Assembly (NCBI GenBank): GCA_964035575.1
Contig: OZ037901.1
Coordinates: forward strand, 1-64,000
Direction of reading: 5' to 3'
DNA length: 64,000 nucleotides
From: Rhynchopus sp. YZ270_cl-10
Lineage: Eukaryota > Euglenozoa > Diplonemea > Diplonemida > Diplonemidae
The translations under genes and the position numbers were made by a program. This document shows positions 54,061 through 61,972 of this stretch, in pieces. The notes beneath the pieces are model-generated. The model did not search any database. It was not told the DNA's origin and saw only the letters and a list, made by a program, of their open reading frames with translations. Each line of letters begins with the position of its first letter. Position 1 is the stretch's first letter.

Positions 54061-54246
54061 TGGGAGGGATGGGAAAGGGGGTCTGGCCCTGTCTACGAAC
54101 GAAAAAGAAGAAACAAGCAAAAAGCGTGGAAATATTTCACGGCCGTGATCAATGCAAAATTTCACGGCCGTTAAATTTTTCAGATTTTCTTCACGGCCGT
54201 GACCTCCCCGACAAAAAAATTTTATTCCCGTCGTGACGGCCGTTAT

Positions 54247-55905
54247 ACTTGTATGTATTTAGTGAAAAAAATAAAATCTGTGGGTAATTCTGTTCTGTTC
54301 TTTCCAAAAAGAAAAATATAAAGCCAACCATGTGCAGTAATTGTATCAGAAATGAGCACAAGGGAGAGAGTAAAGCGATGGCAGAGTAATCTAAACAAAG
54401 TTTATAAAAATGAAAAATAAAAAAGAAACGTGGTCCGGAAAGGAGGGAAATGTATGTTCACGCTTTCACGCTTTCTTCTTCAAATGTGGGATATTTTATG
54501 CATTTTTTTTTCTCTTCTAAGCAAAATAGAACAAAAAAAAACTTGGCAAAAGGAGATCAATATGCATCTCGTGCACAACACATCTTCAAGAGAAAAAAAA
54601 AGCACAGGAAGGATGCATGAAGCACCCTCACCCTTTTTTCCCCCTCAAAATAAGAAGAAGCAGCGACCCTTTTGTGTCTCTTTATATTTTTTGTTTTGTT
54701 TTGGTTTTGTTTAGTTCTGCTGCGCTATAGTTACTGTCTTGTATAATTGAATGAAGAACCCATACGGGTTCTTTTTTTTTGTTCACCCAACGCTTGTTCA
54801 GTTAGCAATGGGTAAGGGCATTCAGGGGGGTGCACAAATGCTTTTCCTTCTCTTCTACACATTTAGCACCCGAATTTGGGGGATAAGATAATTTTGATAA
54901 AAGCACTCTTGGTTAATGACAATGTGCGGAGACGAAAGGGGGTGGGGGGAAGGGAAGCAGCAAGAAAAAAGAGCATTTTTTTTTCCTCTCTTTTTGATAG
55001 TACGTGTAGTCACGCACCCTGATATCCCACGCAATCATATATTTTTTTTGATTTGTTTTGAAAGAAAAGAAGAAAAAAAAAAACAGTCTAAAAACCTGGA
55101 ATCACGCACCTTTTTTTCCAAAACAAGTCAACTAACTCGTCACTCACAAGGGGGGCAAACGTGGAATGGGGGAGTGGGGAGGGGGAGGGGGAGGGGAAAG
55201 GGCTTTCACCAGTGGAGAGCAACAGGAAAAGTTTGACAAGACAAACCTGTCAAGCCTTTCGACACAAAAAAAAAAAAAGTACTTTTTGGAATTTTGGAAT
55301 TTTGGTTGAATATAAAATATAAGAAGGGGAATTATTCTGAACAGAATGGCAAGGAACAACTGACTGGCAAAACAACTGGAATGAAAAAAGAAAAACAACA
55401 ACAGAGCAAACAGGGTGAACTTCGACTCAGTCAAAAAGGGGGGGGTTAACACCCGACTTAGAGACAGGCCAGTCAGTGAGGATGCACCAGCACCACTTAC
55501 TCTCTGACCTGCTCACCAACTATAATAATATTATGAAACTTGAAATACAAAGCCCTCTTGTGACAGTGTACCTCTTGAAAAAAAGGGAGTCGTTTGAAGT
55601 GGTAGTACAACCAATAAGGGCATGTGTCCACTATATATTGAAAATCAGATTGCCTGACTTTCACGCGGGACTTCAATTTTCACGAGCCCATGGCACTGTA
55701 CTCCAAAAGACAAAGGAAAAAATGTACTATATGGTGTACCCTCGTACACACACATCTTACAAACAAAAAAGAAGTAATCGTACCGAACCCTGCATGAATG
55801 GTTTACCCATAAAACAGAGGGATCTGAAAGGGAGAGGGGGTGATGAAGTAATGAAGTGAAGCGGGGGGGGAGGAGGGAAGGGTTTGAAACTTAACACGGG
55901 AACGA

Positions 55906-55949
<44 letters not shown>

Positions 55950-57760
55950 CTGGGGCTTTCAGCAACAAAAATCACGTACAACGTTTTACAATAATGGAAA
56001 TGATAATGTCCATATTTCCCCTCCCTTTTTTTTATCCTTGATAATTTTTGAAAAGGAAAAAAAAAAAAAAAAAAAAAAACGGTTATCATGATGCACGGTT
56101 GGCCGTCATTTCTTTTCTTTTGTTTTCCTCTTTGAAATCTTGGTTGTAATAGTGTACCGTATTCGTACAAATTATCGACCGTAAAAAAAGTCAAACTTTC
56201 AGAAAAATCCTGAAAAGGTCGAACATTAGGAATGGCCAATAATGTGTACCAATACGGTAATATGATTCCACTATGCTTCCTTTATGAAAGCAATTTCAGT
56301 TAGCAACAAGGGTACGTTTCCACAAAAAAGGGGGAAAAGAACCCCCTGCCCTTCAGAGCAAAAACCCCCCCAATTTTTGTTACCCTAGAGTGATAGTATT
56401 TGCTTTGTTGTTTTCCACTCATTTTATATTTATTTTTATTCCTACAAGCGTAGCTTAAAGGAGAAATAGTTCCTCAGATACGGTCGCCAATCACCCCTCA
56501 AACAGGGTAATTGAGCAATCAACGAAAAAACCTTTTTTCCTTTTACTTACCTATCAGAGTTACTATTTTTTGAAAACTAGACCAACTCCACAAAATGGGT
56601 TTTGTTGGTATTGTTGTGATCTTGTTGGAATCGTGTTTGACACTTTGTGTGACAAACACAGCCCCGTTATTTATTTTGAAAATATTGGTAGTGATAGCGC
56701 AGACCCCCACACGGAAGCGCTACCCCCACTACATTTTCTCTTTTTTCCCGTGAAAAAAAAAATATAAAAATATTTTTAAAAAAATGCCAGATTGGTTGGT
56801 CCATTGAAACACTGTTTCTCTTGAAAACTTGGTTGTATTAGTGTAGACACCCAAAAAGTGAGAGCTCCACTATACCACGCGTTTTTTCTCCTTGCCCCCG
56901 CAAACAAAAAAAAAAATGAGGGGAAGGTGCTATGTTCTGTTTGGTGGGTTTTTTGCCTTTGTACTAAGAGAAAAAAAGATTTGGGAAGGGGGGTGGGGAA
57001 ACCGAACAGGGAAAGAAGGAGGGGGGGGAAGAAAAAAAGAAAAATCCTTTTCCACCATCCCACCCCTCTCTCTGCCACTATTTCTACTAGACCCCCTCAT
57101 TCCTTACTCCGTCGCTCGCTCTCTCTTCCTGCACCCGATAACTCCATTCGCTGTGATTTCCTTTCCAGACAAAAAAAAAAAAAAAACATTCTCATCACGA
57201 ATGGAATCAAGCAAAAGGGAAGGTACCCTAAGTGGTGGCTGTATTTTGATGGGCAATTATCACTATACAGCCACCATTAGGGTACCAGGTGAAGGGGGAC
57301 AAAAAAACATTCTTAAAAAAATTCTTGGTCAGCCATTAGGGGAAATGGAGACCCTCGTAAAGTATAGGGTATTTTGTGTGTACATACCCCTGCACGCAAG
57401 AGCTTCTTGAGTGATACAAAAAAAAAGATAGACAGAGAAAACAAGTTGGTGAGATCAGCCTTCTCGTGCTCACCTTGGTCAATGCAAGTCAAATGATGAG
57501 GGTTGGTTGACTGCAATGATGTTTTTTGAACAATCATGAAAAAAAAGTAAAAAAAAATATGAAGTTCCCATTTCACCCATTACCCCCCCCTTTGAATTTT
57601 GCGCAAAAATCGAAAAAATGATTCTCAAAATTTACCTTTTCTTCGAAGACTAAAGTCTCATATTAGAGGCGGGGGGGAGGGGGGCAGGTGCATTATATTT
57701 CTTTCTTTTTCTCGTCTTCTTTTGCGTCACAAAAGCTGAGTCGTTGCTTTTATGTGCTTT
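54247..57760. other. Intergenic spacer
   Basis: No gene seen. Features: GATCAATATGCATCTCGTGC repeat copy at about 54,556; GAAATACAAAGCCCTCTTGT at about 55,543; ACCCTCGTACACACACATC at about 55,739; a GATCAGCCTTCTCGTGCTC copy at 57,454; an A run of nearly 40 at 55,909-55,947; CTTGGTTGTAATAGTGTACC at about 56,138 and CTTGGTTGTATTAGTGTAG at about 56,828; and a strong hairpin at 57,222-57,286. Confidence 0.55.
57222..57286. repeat. Near-perfect 65-bp foldback hairpin
   Basis: GGTACCCTAAGTGGTGGCTG(TAT) at 57,222-57,244 pairs with ATACAGCCACCATTAGGGTACC (57,265-57,286) with a single 1-nt bulge and a 21-nt loop. It could be a minimal MITE, a structured RNA or a hairpin-RNA precursor; the sequence does not decide. 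Confidence 0.85.
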
Positions 57761-60700
57761 CTAAACCGAATGGACACGGGGCTCTTCGCTCATTCCCGAG
57801 AACGACATCTCGTTGTCGTCGGGGAGTTGCTCGACAAGCTCTTTGAAGAGGAGGCGTTCGTTGTCGTTCTTCTTCTTGTACATCATGTAGCCTCCACCTG
57901 CGCAGGCAGCAAGGGCCACGAACGCGCCAATCAGAATCAACACCCAGTACGGGAAGGACGAGCCGTCGTCGCTAGTGCTGTCCGTCTCAGTCGTGCCCCG
58001 CGCAGACCCCTCGCTAGGTGTGCTTGTCGTCCCAGGTGTCAGTGTAGGCGACACGGTCGGGGCGCTGGTGGCACCCGGTGCAAGCGTGCTTGGTGCCTGC
58101 GTGTCCGGTGCACCGGTGGGCATAGCAGTGGGCACGCTCGTCTCTCCGGGTACAAGCGTTCTCGGCACTCCCGTAGGTGGGGCAAGTGTCGGCTGTGCAG
58201 TCGGTGTGCTTGTCTCCCCCGGAACCAGTGTTGCGGGTGCGTCAGTAGGTGGTGCGTCTGTGGGTGCTGCTGTGGTAGGTGCCTGGGTGGGGACTGCCGT
58301 GGGTGTGCTTGTCTCCCCTGGGACCAGTGTTGCGGGTGCGTCAGTGGGCGGTGCGTCTGTCGGTGCTGCAGTCTCGGGTGCCTGGGTGGGGACGGCAGTC
58401 GGTGTGCTGGTCTCGCCAGGAGTAAGTGTCTCGGGAACAGAGGTTGCAGGAGCAGATGTGGCAGGTGCGTCGGTTGTTGGTGCGTCGGTGGCAGGTGCGT
58501 TGGTAGCAGGGGCACCGGTCTTCGGTGCATCTGTGTCAGGTGCACCAGTGGGCTCGGCAGTAGGAATGCTGGTCTTGCCTGGCACCAACGTCTCAGGGAT
58601 CGCAGTGTCGGGTGCGGTTGTTGGGGCGACTGTGGGCTGTGCTGTGGGGGCTGCGGTGGGCACAGCTGTGTCGGGAGGGTTGGTCGGGGGGGATGCAGTC
58701 TTGCCAGGCACCAGTGTTACGGGGATGTCTGTGGCAGGAGGGTTGGTGGCAGGTGCGTTCGTCTTCGGTGCATCAGTGGCCGGTGCGTCAGTCGCAGGTG
58801 CGTCAGTAGCAGGCGCGTCGGTGGCAGGAGCATCCGTTGGCACAGCTGTGTCGGGCGGGTTGGTTGGGGGGGCCGCTGTCTTTCCAGGCACCAGTGTCGT
58901 TGGGATGTCTGTGGCAGGAGGGTTGGTGGCAGGTGGGTCAGTTGCTGGTGGGTTGGTGGGTGGTGCCTCTGTTGCTGGTGCGTCTGTCGCAGGTGCGTCG
59001 GTCTTCGGTGCATCAGTAGCAGGCGCATCGGTGGCAGGTGCGTCGGTGGCAGGAGCATCCGTTGGCACAGCTGTGTCGGGCGGGTTGGTTGGGGGGGCCG
59101 CTGACTTACCGGGCACCAATGTAACCGGGATGTCTGTGGCAGGAGGGTTGGTGGCAGGTGCATCGGTAGCAGGAGCGTCTGTTGCTGGCGCATCAGTCGC
59201 AGGTGCATCGGTGGCAGGTGCGTCAGTTGCTGGAGCATCGGTCAGAGGTGCGTCAGTGAGTGGTGCATCTGTTGCAGGTGCGTCAGTGGCGGGAGCATCG
59301 GTAGCAGGTGCATCAGTCGCAGGAGCATCAGTGGCGGGTGCGTCAGTTGCTGGAGCATCGGTGAGTGGTGCATCTGTCGCAGGTGCGTCCGTAGCCGGAA
59401 CTTCCGTTGGTGCATCTGTCACTGCAGGCGCAAACTCGTTGTCGATCTCGGGCGGGATGCAGTCTGAATATGTGGCGCCTGTGAGCGCAGACGTGGACTG
59501 GTCGTGGCAGGCGAGGTAGCCCTGCATCTCCTTCAACTTCTCGGCAGAGGCCATGTCCGAGAACAGGTTCTTCGCCTCTGTCGGGTCGGCTGTGAGGTCG
59601 AAGAGCTGCTCACCGTTGTCGTCATCAAGCAGCTTCCACCTGCCTGCCACAATCGCACGCCCCAGGTCCATCTCCATAGCCTTGGGGATCGTCTTCTGCG
59701 GGATACCCCCTCCGGTCACCTCCTGCTGCCACGACTCACCGTCGCCTGTGTAGCCGAGGGTCGTGCCCGCCATCTCCACGAAGGTCGACGCAGTGTCTGC
59801 GTTCGTCACGACGGACACAACCTCGCTGCCCTGAGGCACAGAGGGGGGGTAACGCACTGCCATCATCGTTCTCACCCCGGTCTCAATCAGGGTCGACTTG
59901 CCTGCCGTACCGTGATCCATCACCACGAGCACAAGCGTGTTGTCAAGAACACCTGCACCGAGACCATCGATCCCCTCAAGCAGCGCACCGAGAGAGTCGT
60001 CGACCCACATATGCGCGGCAAGTGTCTCCTGCACGGCAGGGGACTTGGTGAGTAGGCCGGCAGCGTCCCAGACCTCCTGGCGGGTGCGCATGGTGGTGAC
60101 TGGCGGTGTGGGGAGCCTGCCTGCGGGGCAGTCCTGCGAGTCGAAGTCGTCGAGCGCCTCTTTGAACTTGGGGGAGTGCGGGCCTGTGGGTGTGTAGTGC
60201 AGGAAGAACGGCTTGCCTGCACCGACTGCGGTGCTCACTGCGGCAAGCGAGGTCTCCACCATCCACTCGTAGTTGTGCGTCCATTTGTAGCCCTTCGAGT
60301 CCACTGCACCTCCAGTCTCCATGTTCGTCACGTAGGCAGACGCAACCGTGGTGAACCCTGTCGCCTCGACCGCCTTCACAAACCCGGGGTAGTCGTCAAG
60401 GTACCCGTCCTGGTCACCCTCCTTGAAGAGATGCCACTTACCGGAGTGGATCGTCTCGTACCCGACCTTCTTGAGCGCAGTCTGGATGTTCTCTGTGGAG
60501 TCCTTGCCACTGATCTTGCACGGCGGCACATCGATGTTGACACGTCCATCCCATGCTGGGTCTGCCTTGTTCTGCCTCACCGCGATGTCACGCGCCACAT
60601 CTGCCCTGCTGCTGTAACGTCCCGTCAACAGCCCGAATCTCGAGGGCGCACACTTCGGCCCAACAGTGTACGCGCGTGTGAAGATGGCACCCTCATTTCT

Positions 60701-61972
60701 GATGCGGTCCATGTGCTGTGTCGGTGGGGTCTCCTTGATGTCGTAGCCAGGGGGTGCCTCAGCCCAGGAGTCGATGTACTCGAAGTCGTCGGGCATGAAG
60801 AGAAGGAAGTTGGGCTTGCCTGCTGGGGGTGTGGGAGGGGACGCTGGTGTCGGTGTGGCGGGTGCCTCTGTTGTGGGCGTGCCGGGAACTGCGGTGTCAG
60901 GAGCATTCGTGGGGGGTGCGTCCGTGGTGGAGCAGGATGTCTCAAGAGGCTTGTACGACGAAACTGCGTTGTCGGTACACTGCGGGGTGAAGGCGGGGCG
61001 TGCGCCTGACCCAAAGCAGCCGGTGAGGTAGGGGAAGGTCGTGGTCGCGAAGTACGCGTAGCTGTCGTCGCAGTCGGCAAGCCCGGTGGCACCGTTGCAC
61101 ATATCAAGACCTTTGTCGCCTGCAGTGCTCCCATCTGCGAGGTACGGGCCGTACATCAGATGGCCGTCCTTCGCAATACCGATCAGCACCAACTCCTTTG
61201 GGTTCGCATACGTCGAGATTGCGTGCGTCGCAAAGTCGTCACATCCGTTCCTTGCATTGCACGGCTGCACCGGCTGGGAGTCAGGCGCAATGACACAGGG
61301 CGACAGGGTGTGGTAGTGGTAGATCCCTGAGGCCTGAGGATGCCCGAGGCACATGTCCACCTTCTCCACCACAGCGCTGGGGTCTGTGACAGAACCGTAC
61401 ACCGAAGGGTAGAAAGGGTCAACCCCTTCGATGCTCATTTGGTTCATGTACGCGACACCGTCGAGGGAGAGCCCGGTGACGGCGTTCATGCTGGAGGAGC
61501 CTTTGATGGTGGTCTCGCTTGCGGCGGGTGCGTTGGAGTGGATCTTGATCTCGCAGAGGATGGCGTTGACCTCGTCCTGCGTGGTGGGGCTGTGCATCTC
61601 TGTCGCGGGCGGGTTGAAGAGCACCTCGAAGTCGTTGTCCTGCGCGACAGGCTGCGAAGGCGATTTGTAGCAAGACATGGGGAGGCCGTTGCTCTGCAGT
61701 CTGATGTAGACCTTGCCGGAGCGCTCTTCGCACGTCACGCACATCTTGCGCTGCCAGGTGCATGTGGTGGGGGCAGTGGTCGTGCCTGCGCATGCCTGCA
61801 CATCATCGGTGCACACAACGTCAGTTCCTGCATGCGACGCCAAGTCAATAGGACCCGCAGACGGGTCGCAAGTGTTCTTAAACTTCGCAGCAGTCGCCTC
61901 ACAATCCGCCAAAGTACGGCCAAGACCTGCCACAGTAGGCAGAATCGCACACAGCGCTAACACCACACGCAT
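57761..61972 (-). CDS. Type I membrane sulfatase with YHYH domain and Thr/Pro stalk
   Basis: A single ORF of 1,403 aa. The signal peptide is MRVVLALCAILPTVAG. A Cys-rich YHYH domain (about 50-345) carries GIYHYHTLSPC at 216-226. A sulfatase catalytic domain (about 386-800) follows: metal ligands MPDD (395-396), the sulfatase signature C441-APSR-445 with LLTGR, GKWHL (511-515), GPHSP (H599) and VVMDHG (D686, H687) then GK (K692). C441 is the residue that FGE converts to formylglycine in type I sulfatases. A mucin-like stalk of about 470 residues is built from ATDAP/ATNPP-type pentads and longer imperfect units. One TM helix (about 1,341-1,363) and a 40-residue cytosolic tail end the protein. 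It probably hydrolyses sulfate esters at the cell surface; the substrate is unknown. A predicted spliced-leader acceptor (CCCCCACAG, 62,037-62,039) lies 65 nt upstream. Confidence 0.93.
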   Translation of the reverse strand: MRVVLALCAILPTVAGLGRTLADCEATAAKFKNTCDPSAGPIDLASHAGTDVVCTDDVQACAGTTTAPTTCTWQRKMCVTCEERSGKVYIRLQSNGLPMSCYKSPSQPVAQDNDFEVLFNPPATEMHSPTTQDEVNAILCEIKIHSNAPAASETTIKGSSSMNAVTGLSLDGVAYMNQMSIEGVDPFYPSVYGSVTDPSAVVEKVDMCLGHPQASGIYHYHTLSPCVIAPDSQPVQPCNARNGCDDFATHAISTYANPKELVLIGIAKDGHLMYGPYLADGSTAGDKGLDMCNGATGLADCDDSYAYFATTTFPYLTGCFGSGARPAFTPQCTDNAVSSYKPLETSCSTTDAPPTNAPDTAVPGTPTTEAPATPTPASPPTPPAGKPNFLLFMPDDFEYIDSWAEAPPGYDIKETPPTQHMDRIRNEGAIFTRAYTVGPKCAPSRFGLLTGRYSSRADVARDIAVRQNKADPAWDGRVNIDVPPCKISGKDSTENIQTALKKVGYETIHSGKWHLFKEGDQDGYLDDYPGFVKAVEATGFTTVASAYVTNMETGGAVDSKGYKWTHNYEWMVETSLAAVSTAVGAGKPFFLHYTPTGPHSPKFKEALDDFDSQDCPAGRLPTPPVTTMRTRQEVWDAAGLLTKSPAVQETLAAHMWVDDSLGALLEGIDGLGAGVLDNTLVLVVMDHGTAGKSTLIETGVRTMMAVRYPPSVPQGSEVVSVVTNADTASTFVEMAGTTLGYTGDGESWQQEVTGGGIPQKTIPKAMEMDLGRAIVAGRWKLLDDDNGEQLFDLTADPTEAKNLFSDMASAEKLKEMQGYLACHDQSTSALTGATYSDCIPPEIDNEFAPAVTDAPTEVPATDAPATDAPLTDAPATDAPATDAPATDAPATDAPATDAPATDAPLTDAPLTDAPATDAPATDAPATDAPATDAPATDAPATNPPATDIPVTLVPGKSAAPPTNPPDTAVPTDAPATDAPATDAPATDAPKTDAPATDAPATEAPPTNPPATDPPATNPPATDIPTTLVPGKTAAPPTNPPDTAVPTDAPATDAPATDAPATDAPATDAPKTNAPATNPPATDIPVTLVPGKTASPPTNPPDTAVPTAAPTAQPTVAPTTAPDTAIPETLVPGKTSIPTAEPTGAPDTDAPKTGAPATNAPATDAPTTDAPATSAPATSVPETLTPGETSTPTAVPTQAPETAAPTDAPPTDAPATLVPGETSTPTAVPTQAPTTAAPTDAPPTDAPATLVPGETSTPTAQPTLAPPTGVPRTLVPGETSVPTAMPTGAPDTQAPSTLAPGATSAPTVSPTLTPGTTSTPSEGSARGTTETDSTSDDGSSFPYWVLILIGAFVALAACAGGGYMMYKKKNDNERLLFKELVEQLPDDNEMSFSGMSEEPRVHSV
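58060..59420 (-). repeat. Coding tandem repeats of the sulfatase stalk
   Basis: Imperfect 15-bp units encoding (A/P)TDAP, organised into longer blocks separated by LVPGKT/LVPGETS-type spacers. The opposite strand stays open for 514 codons across it (GASVAGASV...), an antisense shadow of the biased codons. Confidence 0.9.

Larger units (their letters stand above)
52744..54246. mobile_element. Element with CACGGCCGTG palindrome ends (element D)
   Basis: Copies of the palindrome TTTCACGGCCGTGAAA or its half sites lie at 52,744, 52,784, 52,806, 54,138, 54,161, 54,191 and 54,235. These two clusters bracket a minisatellite and a 1.1-kb block with LINE-like coding remnants. At 52,774-52,827 a perfect 22-bp inverted repeat (GTACAAAAATTTCACGGCCG...) folds around a 10-nt A-rich loop. 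The outer boundaries are approximate and no target duplication is identified. Confidence 0.6.

Noticed and set aside
57752-59519. Long plus-strand ORFs (450 and 514 codons) antisense to the sulfatase
   Set aside because: They mirror the biased codons of the Thr/Pro stalk and consist of Gly/Ala/Ser/Val or Cys/Arg repeats; the minus frame has signal peptide, active site and TM helix.
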